A DNA stretch of 64,000 bases. It comes from Holophagae bacterium (GTDB lineage: Bacteria; Acidobacteriota; Holophagae; Acanthopleuribacterales; Acanthopleuribacteraceae). The notes under the pieces are model-generated. The model was not told the DNA's origin, made no database searches, and was given only the letters and a program-made list of their open reading frames with translations. A program made the translations under genes and the position numbers. This document shows, piece after piece, positions 26,869-36,027 of this stretch. The stretch lies in assembly GCA_030429565.1 (NCBI GenBank), contig JAUIFE010000001.1, positions 1-64,000 of the forward strand, written 5' to 3'. Each line of letters starts with the position of its first letter. Position 1 is the first letter of the stretch.

Positions 26869-26927
26869 CCACGCGACCTCGTCGCCGAGCACTTGCGCTC
26901 GGTGACGAGGTGACGCACCCGTTGCGA

Positions 26928-27272
26928 CTAATCCACCGCCATGGTCGCGGGCAAGCTAAACTCGCCGTCCTCGCGCGGTTCCAAACGATGGATCCCAATC
27001 ACCGCATTGCGATTGAGTGGGCCGTAAATATGCGGAAAAGGCTCGTCCTCCTCGCGTGCGTTCTCGAAAACAATCGAGGGGATCACGCGAGCCGGATCCA
27101 CGGTTAAGACAAGTAAGTCACTGCGGCCTTTAAAGTAACGCACCGCCGAGCCGAGTAGTTGGTTGAGATTAGAACAATGGATAAAGCCTTCATCACCGAG
27201 GCTTTTCGGGCAATAAACCATTTGATCACCCTGGCTTTGCCAATCACCACGGGGAACGATATGGTAAATCAT
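26928..27272 (-). CDS. DUF952 family protein
   Basis: 114 residues from ATG 27272. Family hallmarks are IYHIVPRGDW near the start, EGFIHCSNLNQL near 33, LLVLTVDPARV near 57 and FPHIYGPLNRNAVIGI near 83. DUF952 proteins resemble ADP-ribosyltransferase-like folds, with no established activity. The ribosome-binding site is weak (AAAGGCGG). The frame upstream to 27542 reads poorly and is excluded. Confidence 0.85.
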   Translation of the reverse strand: MIYHIVPRGDWQSQGDQMVYCPKSLGDEGFIHCSNLNQLLGSAVRYFKGRSDLLVLTVDPARVIPSIVFENAREEDEPFPHIYGPLNRNAVIGIHRLEPREDGEFSLPATMAVD

Positions 27273-27586
27273 GGGATACCGCCTTTGAGACCGGGTCGAT
27301 CTCTCGCTATGATGGGGTAACGTGCGAGAACCATCCGCACATCGGCGCAACGCAGCCGGCTCGGCAAGCGCCGAAAACGACACAGCAACGCCCACACATA
27401 AGGACAGAAGATTGGAATTCACCCCATAATAGTGATTTTTCTTATGGAGAATGTGACCTGCCACAAGCTTTCCCACAAAAGAAAATACGAGCCTCAAAAA
27501 GGTGAGGCTGACCCCGACAAATAACCAAGCACCTCGATTCAAAACGCATCACTGCTATTTTTCAAAGAAAACAACATTATCGAGCT
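27273..27586. other. Divergent intergenic region
   Basis: This holds a 7-bp hairpin AGCCTCA (27490-27496)/TGAGGCT (27503-27509). No T-tract follows immediately on either strand. No other element was identified. Confidence 0.45.
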
Positions 27587-28402
27587 ATGGCACAACCCTC
27601 GCACACCGACACTTTTATTGAGCAACGCAAAACACCCTACTTGGTGGCTGTTTTTGGCGCCAGCAATGTCACGGTTAGCTTACCGACCGTGGTTGCCGCC
27701 GTCTACAATGCGGCGTTGCCACCGTCGGAAATTTTAGTCGGCCACGGTCCAGGCCGTTCCTACGGCACCGTCGCCGGATGTTTCTTATACAGTTACCCGG
27801 GTTTGCTTAAAAGCGGCCTACTCGATCACTGTCGTCGCTTTCGAGCACAACATCCAGAGGGCCGCATCGACGTACTTTTGACTGATATCGGCAACGACCT
27901 GGCCCTCAGTGGACAAAACCGTGCGCTTCACTTTTGGCTCGAACGACTGCTCTCGGGCTTGGCGGAACTCGACGCACGCATAGCCGTCACCGCGCTACCG
28001 GTAGCCTCGGTTCGCGCCATGCCTCGTTGGAAATTCAACATTCTGCGCCACATTTACTTCCCATTCGCGGACACCGGCTTCACCCAAATTCAAGCGCTGG
28101 TTCAAGAAACCCAAGCCCAGCTAGAGCAGTGGGCGGCGGCCGGACGATTCAGCCTCCTCCAAAGCGAAAGAAGCTGGTACACGGTCGACCATTTCCATCT
28201 GGGCCTATTCTCCCGCAAACGGGTGATTCGAGCTTGGACGGCGAGCCTGATCGGTCGCACCGAAACTGCGCGCAAACTACCGGCGAGCGGTCGGCAACTG
28301 CGGCGATTACCGTTGAAACGCTACTGGCGCCTGCGCACGCGCAAGTACCCGACCCGTGCCCAATTGGAGCTGGGTCACGACTGCGTTCTTTATTATTACT
28401 GA
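27587..28402 (+). CDS. SGNH-hydrolase-like protein
   Basis: 271 residues, no signal peptide. Short blocks suggest an SGNH/GDSL fold: block I AVFGASNVTVS near residue 22 (Ser in GASN), GHGPGRSYG near 51, block III LTDIGNDL near 100 (GxND), and block V VDHFHLG near 204 (DxxH). Such enzymes are esterases or acylhydrolases. Overall similarity to any named group cannot be judged. The last 50 residues are Arg-rich. The gene is alone between divergent and unrelated neighbours. Confidence 0.6.
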   Translation: MAQPSHTDTFIEQRKTPYLVAVFGASNVTVSLPTVVAAVYNAALPPSEILVGHGPGRSYGTVAGCFLYSYPGLLKSGLLDHCRRFRAQHPEGRIDVLLTDIGNDLALSGQNRALHFWLERLLSGLAELDARIAVTALPVASVRAMPRWKFNILRHIYFPFADTGFTQIQALVQETQAQLEQWAAAGRFSLLQSERSWYTVDHFHLGLFSRKRVIRAWTASLIGRTETARKLPASGRQLRRLPLKRYWRLRTRKYPTRAQLELGHDCVLYYY

Positions 28403-28646
28403 TCCTTTACGTAAAACCACAATTGCGAACGGCTGATGTTTTTGGTAAATCCGCAAGAAAATCAGCAAGCGGAATGCCGCCACCACACCCCAAGCCCGCA
28501 CAACCTTATATTTAAAAGACATTTAAGACCTCCCCATAAGCTTTATCACGCTTGATTAAACAAAACAAACAAAGTGTTTCCTCCGGGGGTTAACTCACAG
28601 AACGGAACTCGGATTAGCAAAATCCCGCAACAGCACCTTTTTTCGC

Positions 28647-28674
28647 TTGCAGAGCTTTACATTTGCTTTACAAT
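28647..28674 (+). promoter_or_regulatory. Possible sigma-70-type promoter
   Basis: TTGCAG (28647-28652), a 16-bp spacer and TACAAT (28669-28674) fit a housekeeping promoter. Transcription would begin near 28682, only about 20 nt before the terminator-like hairpin. Confidence 0.5.
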
Positions 28675-28703
28675 GAAGGGCGTTTACAGACCTACAACAT
28701 TTT

Positions 28704-28737
28704 CGGGCCGTCCTAAAGAAGGGCCCGCATTTTTTTA
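28704..28737 (+). terminator. Terminator-like hairpin upstream of the protease gene
   Basis: CGGGCC (28704-28709) pairs with GGCCCG (28722-28727), followed by CATTTTTTT. It lies 165 nt before the protease start and 300 nt after the preceding gene. It could end that transcript, end a short RNA, or act as an attenuator. Confidence 0.7.
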
Positions 28738-28900
28738 TTGCCGAACCACTTAACGGTTGGCTTCGGCCCGCCGCCGTCGCCCTTTTAGGTGCCGCCCTGC
28801 ACGTATGACCTCCGCGGCCGCTCTACCTACACGTTGCGACGGCAACTCGGACCTATCCTTGGTATTTCAAAAACTTCATACGTTGAGAGGAGATTCTTCC

Positions 28901-30799
28901 ATGAAGAAGAAGATGCTTCGTTCCGTCCTATTTTCATTGTTTCTCTGCGCCGCATGGTGCGTTGCCGCGATTGCCGGCGAAGGTCGTGCTCAATCAGTTC
29001 GCATTGCCGATATGGTTACGGTTGATCTGAACTTTACCGCTGAAAACACGCTGGTTGCGGAGAGCACGTCGTACGAAATATTCGCCAAAGAGGCGAGTTT
29101 CATCAAAGTTCACTTCGATTATGTCAATCTGCCCGAAGGCGTTCAAATCGAGGTAGCTAGTCCAGACGGAAGCGAGTCTTACACTTACAGCGCCATGGAC
29201 CGCGACGATTTCACCGTCGACAAAACCATGGGCCAAGACGGCATCACCAGTTTTTCGGCCATGTCGATTACCGGTGACACCGCCATCGTTACCTTGCACA
29301 ACAAACGCACCAACAGCTTCGCGCCAAACGACGCGTTCGGTGTTTACATCTCACAATACTCCGAAGGTTATCCCGAGGGCGTCATCGAAGATTTGATCGG
29401 CGAACCTTTGGCCAAATCGACCTGTGGCGCCATGGAACGCCGCGATGTGGTTTGTTTCGAAAACTCGCACCCAACCGAATACAACCGCGCCCGCGCCGTT
29501 GCCCGCCTCCTGATCGGTGGCAGCAGCTTGTGCACCGGCTGGCGCGTCGGTTCCGGCAACCACATGTTCACCAACAACCACTGCACCAGCAGCGCGTCCG
29601 GCGTGTCTTCCACAGAAGTGTGGTTTGACTATCGCCGCACCGGTTGCGGCAGCGGCAGCACGACCAGCGGTGTAAAAGTCTCCGGCGCCACCTTGTACGC
29701 CACCGACTACACGCTCGACTACACGCTGTTTTCCGTCAACAACTTCAACAACATCACACAGTTCGGTAACCTCGGCTTGGACGTGCGCGTCCCCGACCAA
29801 GACGAAGAAATCTACATCCCACAACACGGCTCCGGCAACCCCAAAGAATTGTCTATCACCAGTGACCAAAATGCCGGAAACGTCTGCCGTGTCGACCAAC
29901 CCGTCGCCAACGGCCGCGGTACCGGTACCGATATCGGTTACTACTGCGACACCATCGGCGGCAGCTCCGGCTCCCCCGTTTTGGCGCGTGCCACTCACAA
30001 AGCCATCGCCCTGCACCACTTGGGTGGTTGCACCAACAAAGGTGCCCAGATTTATCAAATCTGGGACGAGGTTTCCAGCTACTTCGGCGGTCAAATCCCC
30101 GGCGGTGACGGCGGTGACGGCGGCGACGGCGGCGACGGCGGCGACGGCGGCGACGGTGGTACCGGCGGCGACGGCGGCGAATTGAGCAACGGTCAAACCG
30201 TTTCCAATCTCAGCGGCAGCACCGGCGACTGGGTCCACTACTACATCGATGTTCCCGCCGGCGCGACCAACTTCGAAGCCGCACTTTCCGGTGGCAGCGG
30301 CGACGCCGATCTCTACACCCGTTTCGACGCCCAACCCACGTCATCCAGCTACGATTGCCGCCCCTACCTCAACGGCAATAACGAAACCTGCAGTGACGCC
30401 TCGCCTTCAGCCGGACGCATGTACGTCAGTATCCGTGCCTATAGCACCTACAGCGGCGCCTCTTTGACCGTTAGCTACGACGAAGACGATCCCGGCGGCC
30501 CCGGTGGTTTCGAAGAAACCGACCTCGAAGGACTCCAAGGTAATTGGGACCGCTACACGGTCGATATTCCAGCCGGAACCAGCAGCCTGAGCATCCTCAT
30601 CAACGGTGGCACCGGTGATGCCGACTTGTACGTTCGTCGCGGTGCGGAACCCACCACCAGCAGCTACGACTACCGTCCATACCGCTGGGGTAACGATGAA
30701 ACGGTTACGGTTAACAACCCACAAGCGGGGACCTGGCACATCGGTCTGCGCGCTTACGACGACTACAGCGGTGTTACCTTAAAAGTCGTTTACCAATAA
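28901..30799 (+). CDS. Secreted trypsin-like serine protease with two PPC domains
   Basis: 632 residues. ATG 28901 has GAGAGGAG upstream and begins a signal peptide (KKKMLRSVLFSLFLCAAWCVAAIAG). A propeptide-like region runs to about residue 170. The catalytic domain has His227 in FTNNHC, an Asp in DYTLDYTLF (273 or 269) and Ser356 in GGSSGSP, as in lysyl-endopeptidase-like S1 enzymes. A nine-unit GGD linker covers 401-427. Two PPC domains follow (about 430-525 and 535-632), each with DADLY..R and SYDxRPY. PPC domains are usually removed on secretion. Confidence 0.9.
   Translation: MKKKMLRSVLFSLFLCAAWCVAAIAGEGRAQSVRIADMVTVDLNFTAENTLVAESTSYEIFAKEASFIKVHFDYVNLPEGVQIEVASPDGSESYTYSAMDRDDFTVDKTMGQDGITSFSAMSITGDTAIVTLHNKRTNSFAPNDAFGVYISQYSEGYPEGVIEDLIGEPLAKSTCGAMERRDVVCFENSHPTEYNRARAVARLLIGGSSLCTGWRVGSGNHMFTNNHCTSSASGVSSTEVWFDYRRTGCGSGSTTSGVKVSGATLYATDYTLDYTLFSVNNFNNITQFGNLGLDVRVPDQDEEIYIPQHGSGNPKELSITSDQNAGNVCRVDQPVANGRGTGTDIGYYCDTIGGSSGSPVLARATHKAIALHHLGGCTNKGAQIYQIWDEVSSYFGGQIPGGDGGDGGDGGDGGDGGDGGTGGDGGELSNGQTVSNLSGSTGDWVHYYIDVPAGATNFEAALSGGSGDADLYTRFDAQPTSSSYDCRPYLNGNNETCSDASPSAGRMYVSIRAYSTYSGASLTVSYDEDDPGGPGGFEETDLEGLQGNWDRYTVDIPAGTSSLSILINGGTGDADLYVRRGAEPTTSSYDYRPYRWGNDETVTVNNPQAGTWHIGLRAYDDYSGVTLKVVYQ
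30101..30181 (+). repeat. Nine-unit 9-bp tandem repeat coding (GGD)n
   Basis: Nine in-frame copies of GGCGGCGAC, with small variants (GGCGGTGAC twice, GGTGGTACC once, last unit GGCGGCGAA). They code the flexible linker between the protease and PPC domains. Four consecutive units are identical, so length changes by slippage are plausible. Confidence 0.9.
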
Positions 30800-30831
30800 A
30801 CCCCACCACGAACCCTCCATGTTCGAACTTT

Positions 30832-30857
30832 ACCCGGGCTCAATGCCCGGGTTTTTT
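30832..30857 (+). terminator. Intrinsic terminator of the serine protease gene
   Basis: An 8-bp stem ACCCGGGC (30832-30839)/GCCCGGGT (30845-30852) with a TCAAT loop is followed by a T-run to 30857. It lies 32 nt after the stop. Confidence 0.92.
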
Positions 30858-30979
30858 CGTTGGCGACCCACTTTATGCTTCTCGTCACAGGCCGACTGCA
30901 CTTCCCGCTAAGGTTCGTTCTAAAATGGGCGACAGAATAAGAAAGCCCGCGACCACAGGTCGCCACAACGAGAACACCT

Positions 30980-32608
30980 ATGTCGATTCCCGCCAATGTC
31001 GCGCCCTGCAACTATCAACAGCGCTTGATCTTGCAAAGCCATCAAGGCCGCCAAACGATTCGCAAACCCTGTCCGCACCTCAACGCGGTCAATGATGTTT
31101 ATTGTGTTTTTCACAGCAAAGACACCAAACACAAAGGTCCTGCCTTCCGACGCGCGTTTAAAGCGTTCCTGTCTGAAGATCAAAGCCAGGTGTTGGCCGC
31201 CGATTTCGCCGGCTTCGTCTGGCCCGATATTGATTTTGCCGAGAAACAGTTTCCGCGCGACGCCGATTTTAGCGATTGTGTGTTCACCAAAAACGTCAGC
31301 TTCAAAAACGCGGTGTTCCAGCGCAGCGCCGGTTTCAGTGGTTGCCTGTTCGAAGGCGACGCCATGTTTCACCACGCTTGGTTCCACGGCCTGACCAACT
31401 TCACCGACACCCAGTTCGTGGGCAACGCTTGTTTCGACGATGTTCACTTCGACACGGTTTGCCGTTTCGACAATGCGGTCTTCAAACAGCAAGCGCTGTT
31501 CTTCTATGCGATTTGGGAACAGGAGGCCGGCTTTCATCACAGCCGCTTTGGCGCCGACGCCGGTTTCAACGGCGCCCGCTTTAAGCACACGGCCGCGTTT
31601 AACAACGCCCAGTTCGAAGGGCCGGCGCTGTTCCGCGAGTGCCGTCACAAACACGGCGCGGTGTTTCTCGGTGCTCGTTTCCGCGATGCGATCTACGCCG
31701 AATCCGGCCATTTTCGCTACCTGCGCATGCAGAACTTACCCAAAGCAGGCACCACGCAATGGGCGTTGGACCTCTCAGGCAGCATCCTCGACGGCGCCGT
31801 TTTCGGCACACAACAAACCCTGGAACGCGTTAACTTCCGCAACGCCCTGCTTCTGGGTGTGTCGTTTTCCGATTGCCACATTATCGACTGTGACTTTACC
31901 GGCGCTGTGCTCTATGGCACCCATTTGCGGTTGAGCTCTTGTGATGACGCGACTCGCCACGCCACCCGCTACATTTACACCGATTACGAAGTGCATGCCG
32001 TCAATCGCGACGGAAAACGCGGCCAGGAGCTGCGCCCGCTGGCGGCGGCACGGGTGCCGATTCGCGGCGAGTTTGGCAAAGAGGCCCACTTTCACTTGGA
32101 TTTCCACAAGGTTTTCGCTCCCAAATACCGCTGGTCGTTTTCACTGGAAATCCCCATGGCGATCCGACTGACGGTTGTCGATTACCTGAACCTATTTGTG
32201 GAATACATGTCAGTGGTTGAAGGCGTCCAAACCGACCTCAAAATTTATCGCGAAGGTCGCACCATGCGCTTTGATTTCCTGACCGAAAGCGACGACCAAA
32301 ACAACAAGTTACGCGCAACCTTTCGCGTCTTTGCCGGCGCCGGTTTTGCCGCCCGCGAGGTCGCATTCCACAACGATCGCTTAATTGACATGGACCGCAA
32401 CCTGTTTCACAACCGTTTAAACCACCGTCTGTCCCAGCTACATCACGAGGCACTGGCTGCCAAGAAACTGCTACAGTCGGTGTTCCGAGAATTACAAGAC
32501 AAAGGCAATGTGCATAAATCCAAGCGTTTTCCGGGCGCCTACCAAACAGTCAAACTGTTTGCTGAAGACCCGGCGCGCCTGTTGCTGGAAGCGCCCGAGG
32601 AATCTTAA
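30980..32608 (+). CDS. Pentapeptide-repeat-like protein with an unknown C-terminal domain
   Basis: 542 residues. Residues 1-45 hold a Cys/His-containing head (PCPHLN..YCVFH). Residues of about 70-325 are repeats in which Phe recurs every five residues (FSDCVFTKNVSFKNAVFQRSAG and so on), as in pentapeptide-repeat quadrilateral helices. Residues of about 360-542 form a separate mixed domain without recognised relatives, ending in a helical stretch (LHHEALAAKKLLQSVFREL). No strong ribosome-binding site precedes ATG 30980. A binding or scaffold role is likely, but unproven. Confidence 0.75.
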   Translation: MSIPANVAPCNYQQRLILQSHQGRQTIRKPCPHLNAVNDVYCVFHSKDTKHKGPAFRRAFKAFLSEDQSQVLAADFAGFVWPDIDFAEKQFPRDADFSDCVFTKNVSFKNAVFQRSAGFSGCLFEGDAMFHHAWFHGLTNFTDTQFVGNACFDDVHFDTVCRFDNAVFKQQALFFYAIWEQEAGFHHSRFGADAGFNGARFKHTAAFNNAQFEGPALFRECRHKHGAVFLGARFRDAIYAESGHFRYLRMQNLPKAGTTQWALDLSGSILDGAVFGTQQTLERVNFRNALLLGVSFSDCHIIDCDFTGAVLYGTHLRLSSCDDATRHATRYIYTDYEVHAVNRDGKRGQELRPLAAARVPIRGEFGKEAHFHLDFHKVFAPKYRWSFSLEIPMAIRLTVVDYLNLFVEYMSVVEGVQTDLKIYREGRTMRFDFLTESDDQNNKLRATFRVFAGAGFAAREVAFHNDRLIDMDRNLFHNRLNHRLSQLHHEALAAKKLLQSVFRELQDKGNVHKSKRFPGAYQTVKLFAEDPARLLLEAPEES

Positions 32609-32618
32609 GAAGGGTCAC

Positions 32619-33857
32619 TCAAGCAAGCGTCGGCATAAAGGCGGGAAACACGAGGCGAAAACGGGCGCCATGGCCAGGGCCGTCGCTTTCGACTGAAATG
32701 GACCCGCCTAACTGACGCATGGCTTCAGCACTGGTATACAAACCAAACCCGTGACCATCGGCCTTGGTGGTAAAACCGTAACTAAACATTTTATCGATGT
32801 CGGCAACCTCAATACCGGCACCGTTGTCAGTCACAGTCACCTGCACCTTGTGCTCGGGTAGCTCGCCAATTTCAATGCGCAAAAACGAGTCCTCGTGCTC
32901 CGAAGCGGTCATGGCTTCCTTGGCGTTTTTGAAGAGGTTGAGAAAAACGTGGAGCACCTTCGACTTAATACCGTACACAAAAAAGCGCGCCTGGTAATGC
33001 TTCTCAATGCGAATGCCGCGTTTGGTCATCGACGGCAACTCAATCTGCAAAGCACGGTCGACCACATCGTTGAGCGCCAGTTTTCGGGTCACAATTTCAG
33101 ACTTGGCATAATCCTGTTGCGTACTGATCATCTCCTTAATGAACGCTACCTTTTCGGCAATATCGCCCAGTTCGATGTTCAACTTGTCCAAGTCTTCTTT
33201 GAGAAAATCGCCAACGGTCCGATAAAACTCGGGTAGAAAACGCCCGGCCGGATCTTTTGTTACATATTCGCCAATATTATCTAAATTGTTTAAAAACAAA
33301 CGATTGGCTTTCAGGAGTTCTGGGATTTTGGAATCGCGAACAACTTCGACCAAAGCCTGGGTGGAAATGTTGATGCTGTTAAACAGATTGCCGAGGTTGT
33401 GAATCAGCCCGTTGGCAACTTTAGATACTTCGGCTTGGGTTGCCAACTCGCGCAACTCGTTATCGGCGAGGCGGACGCTTTCGCGATCTTCGCGCTGCTG
33501 CAACACGGCGATGACAAAAAACTCGCGTGAGCCACCCTGAACCAACCAACTTTTGATGCGACAAGAGGTGGTCGCGCCACCGCGAAACTCCGCCATCATT
33601 TGATCAAAATGCGGCGAGCTTTGCCGTGAAGCTTCCCGCACACGATCCAAAAAAATGGTGGGATCGACGCGGAACACATCCCCAAATGCGCGGCCACTGC
33701 ATTCAGACCAACTGTGAGAACAGAACTGAGCCAGTGCCGGTTCATTGGCACCAACAAGCTGGAACTGATCGTCAAATAACAGCAACCGTTCTTGCGCGAA
33801 TTGAAATAAATTGGAAAACGCGGTCCCGAGCTGTTCTTCAACCTGGCTTTGGATCAT
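32619..33857 (-). CDS. Cytosolic PAS-type sensor histidine kinase
   Basis: 412 residues from ATG 33857, with GGTGG upstream; ATG 33869 adds four residues. Residues of about 20-130 look like a PAS domain. The H-box is unusual: VANGLIHNLGNLFNSINIS near 150, with His followed by Asn-Leu-Gly-Asn rather than Glu. The ATPase part is standard: N box LNLFKNAKEAM, G1 TDNGAGIEV, F/G2 FSYGFTTKADGHGFGL. There is no membrane segment and no adjacent response regulator, so it is an orphan kinase, or an atypical one like those paired with distant regulators. Confidence 0.85.
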   Translation of the reverse strand: MIQSQVEEQLGTAFSNLFQFAQERLLLFDDQFQLVGANEPALAQFCSHSWSECSGRAFGDVFRVDPTIFLDRVREASRQSSPHFDQMMAEFRGGATTSCRIKSWLVQGGSREFFVIAVLQQREDRESVRLADNELRELATQAEVSKVANGLIHNLGNLFNSINISTQALVEVVRDSKIPELLKANRLFLNNLDNIGEYVTKDPAGRFLPEFYRTVGDFLKEDLDKLNIELGDIAEKVAFIKEMISTQQDYAKSEIVTRKLALNDVVDRALQIELPSMTKRGIRIEKHYQARFFVYGIKSKVLHVFLNLFKNAKEAMTASEHEDSFLRIEIGELPEHKVQVTVTDNGAGIEVADIDKMFSYGFTTKADGHGFGLYTSAEAMRQLGGSISVESDGPGHGARFRLVFPAFMPTLA

Positions 33858-34047
33858 GGTTACCACCATTGAGACGAGCAGACGCGGATCGTCCTAATCG
33901 GTATTCGTCCATGTTGCGACGCTGTCACGATTCACGATAAAACGTGGGATGCCACCATTCTATTACACTCAGGGTCCGAAACGGAAATGGCGAATCACCG
34001 GCGACTGAGGCGAAATCCCCTAATCCGCACGACGCTTTGCCGGACAG

Positions 34048-34073
34048 CGACGATGTCTTGAAGGACATCGTCG
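34048..34073 (-). other. Stem-loop after the membrane-protein gene
   Basis: CGACGATGTC (34048-34057) pairs perfectly with GACATCGTCG (34064-34073), directly past the stop of the minus-strand membrane-protein gene. No T-run follows, so termination would be inefficient. It may protect the transcript end. Confidence 0.5.
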
Positions 34074-34074
34074 T

Positions 34075-34962
34075 CTAGTAATAAGGCGCTTCGACCGGCT
34101 TGGTCGCCAACAAAATCACGGCGACTATCAACGGCACCAAAGCGACCGCCGCCAACAATCCGCCGCGCTTCCAGACCGACCATTGCAACACGCCCGGAAT
34201 AAGGTAAATCAAGGCGGCCAAGGGGACACAGGCGGCCAAAATAATGGCGGTCCGGTCAACCTCCACATAATAAAGTCCATTAATCAACATGGCGCCAAAT
34301 ACAGTTAACACCACGCTGTAAAACGGCAGGCCGACACCCAACGCCGGCACAGCAAAACGCGCGAGGAAAATACCGCCGCATGCAGCCGCCATGACGCCCG
34401 CCGATTGACCAATGGAAGCGCTGCCGTCCATGACGTTTACCAACGAGGCGGCGGTCAGCGTCACCACTCCCAGCAACGGAATCTCCGGCAAGGTCTGTTT
34501 CGGCAATGCAAAACGCCAAATGCTCCACAGCAATGCCCAAGCAATGGCAAGCACGCCGAGGTGTTGTGCCGCTTCACCACTTTCCCACTGTTTAATCAGG
34601 GGCGCGAGGTTGAGATACAGGATTGTCCCGAGGGCGATCAGCAGCGCCGGGATAAAACCGGCCCAACCAAAGCGATGGGCCGCCGAAAACAGTATCAATG
34701 ACAATAAGGCAAAATACGGCGACCAGTGCTGGACCAAGATCGGTGGAAACTCATTGAAACCGCTGAGCGCCCAATAACCGGCACAAAAGCCAAGCGCGGC
34801 ACCCACGGCGGAAGCGATATCACCTTTCGGTTCGCCCTCGGCGTCGCCCACCCAAAACTTGCCCAACAGCCATGCAACCAAACCAGCGGTTAACACGGGC
34901 AAAATCGCGGATTTAAATAGAGTGACGGCAATAATGACACTGGGGTTCGCTTGAGTCTCCAT
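34075..34962 (-). CDS. Polytopic membrane protein of unknown function
   Basis: 295 residues with about eight to nine membrane segments from residue 15 to the end (for example LFKSAILPVLTAGLVAWLLG, LLSLILFSA, AGVMAAACGGIFLARFA). ATG 34962 has GGGAGG upstream. No transporter or enzyme signature was recognised. It lies between a YceI gene and the histidine kinase on the same strand, but spacing does not prove an operon. Confidence 0.72.
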   Translation of the reverse strand: METQANPSVIIAVTLFKSAILPVLTAGLVAWLLGKFWVGDAEGEPKGDIASAVGAALGFCAGYWALSGFNEFPPILVQHWSPYFALLSLILFSAAHRFGWAGFIPALLIALGTILYLNLAPLIKQWESGEAAQHLGVLAIAWALLWSIWRFALPKQTLPEIPLLGVVTLTAASLVNVMDGSASIGQSAGVMAAACGGIFLARFAVPALGVGLPFYSVVLTVFGAMLINGLYYVEVDRTAIILAACVPLAALIYLIPGVLQWSVWKRGGLLAAVALVPLIVAVILLATKPVEAPYY

Positions 34963-35032
34963 GGACGTACCTCCCGAAAATGGTCGGCCGATCTTCGTGA
35001 TCAATCGGTCGAAATGCGGCCGTTAAACGACG

Positions 35033-35058
35033 ATGTGCCGCGTTTACACGCGGCACAT
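35033..35058 (-). terminator. Hairpin after the YceI gene
   Basis: ATGTGCCGCG (35033-35042) pairs with CGCGGCACAT (35049-35058). It lies 25 nt past the YceI stop on the minus strand. The T-run is weak, so it may be an imperfect terminator. Confidence 0.6.
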
Positions 35059-35083
35059 GTCAGGGCATTGTGTTTTTGGGAAC

Positions 35084-35665
35084 TTAAGCTTTGGTGGTTT
35101 CGACACTGATGATGATTTTTACTTCATCGGACAATGCGCCTTGCTCAACACCGTAATTCATGCCGAAATCGCTGCGCTTGAAGGTAGCTTCTCCGTGGAA
35201 ACCAACCAACTTGCCGCCGTCCATGCCTTTGCCTTCACCGGATTTTTCCAAGAAAACCACCACAGCTTGGGTTTTACCCAGCAGGGACAACTCACCGGAA
35301 ACCTTCATTTTGCCGCCGTCCATTTCGACTTTGGTGGACTTGAAGGTAATTTCGGGAAACTGAGCCGCGTTGAAGAAGTCGGGGCTGCGCAAGTGCTTGT
35401 CGCGACGCTCGTGGTTGGTGTCCAGCGACTTGGCGGCAATTTTCACGTCAACTTTAGACGCGGCGGGATTGGCCTCATCGTAGACGATGGTCCCCTCGAA
35501 ATCGTTAAAACGACCGTAGTTCCAGGAAGCACCGAAGTGCTTGGCGGCAAACATAATGCTGGAGTGCGATGCGTCAATTTTCAGGGTTTCAGCGCTGAAT
35601 ACAGGCGCAGCCATACAAAAGGCGGCGACCAAAACCAACGTCTTAAGACGGTTTAAAAAGTTCAT
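35084..35665 (-). CDS. YceI family periplasmic protein
   Basis: 193 residues. ATG 35665 has AAGGAGA upstream and starts a signal peptide (NFLNRLKTLVLVAAFCMAAPVFS). The YceI lipocalin-like barrel follows: LKIDASHSSIMFAAKHFG, then FNDFEGTIVYDEANPAASKVDV, NHERRDKHLRSPDFFNAAQFPEI and GELSLLGKTQAV. YceI proteins bind isoprenoids or amphiphiles in the periplasm. A second, more divergent relative is at 52873. Confidence 0.93.
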   Translation of the reverse strand: MNFLNRLKTLVLVAAFCMAAPVFSAETLKIDASHSSIMFAAKHFGASWNYGRFNDFEGTIVYDEANPAASKVDVKIAAKSLDTNHERRDKHLRSPDFFNAAQFPEITFKSTKVEMDGGKMKVSGELSLLGKTQAVVVFLEKSGEGKGMDGGKLVGFHGEATFKRSDFGMNYGVEQGALSDEVKIIISVETTKA

Positions 35666-36027
35666 GATTGTTCTCCTTCGTTTCGCGTAAACGGGTTCAA
35701 CCCAACCGCTTGATATTGGGGGTTGAAGTGTTCCGGTCGATTTCGAGCCCACGGCCGATTCGTTCGGCGTGTCGATAGCATGTGTGGGCCCCGGACCGAC
35801 GCGGGATCCAGTCAGGTATCGTCTCAAACGCAATGGCTTGGACGCGGCCTGCCGGATGAACCGTGCAAAGTCATTCAAATTCAGCTTGGTTATACCACTG
35901 ATTCCCAAAGCGCTGAAAAGAATCTTGTGAGGACCGATACGGGATTGTGACGGCGCACAACTGATCAAACAGCTTTCGGTTCCCCCCTATTCCAAGCGCG
36001 GGCCGGCAAGCAAACCAAAGGCCTAGC
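35666..36027. other. Intergenic region, nothing recognised
   Basis: Some 360 bp between the YceI gene and the crotonase gene. Frames here continue the YceI frame upstream but lose its composition and lack start signals. The YceI promoter is expected here. Confidence 0.5.

Larger units (their letters stand above)
28403..28900. other. Upstream region of the serine protease
   Basis: Some 500 bp containing a possible promoter (28647-28674) and a terminator-like hairpin (28704-28737), both upstream of the protease gene. The rest is AT-rich and featureless. Confidence 0.5.

Noticed and set aside
29351..30334. Open frame of 327 codons antisense to the serine protease
   Set aside because: It is an Ala/Val/Gly-rich shadow of a high-GC coding strand. 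The plus strand carries a full catalytic triad.
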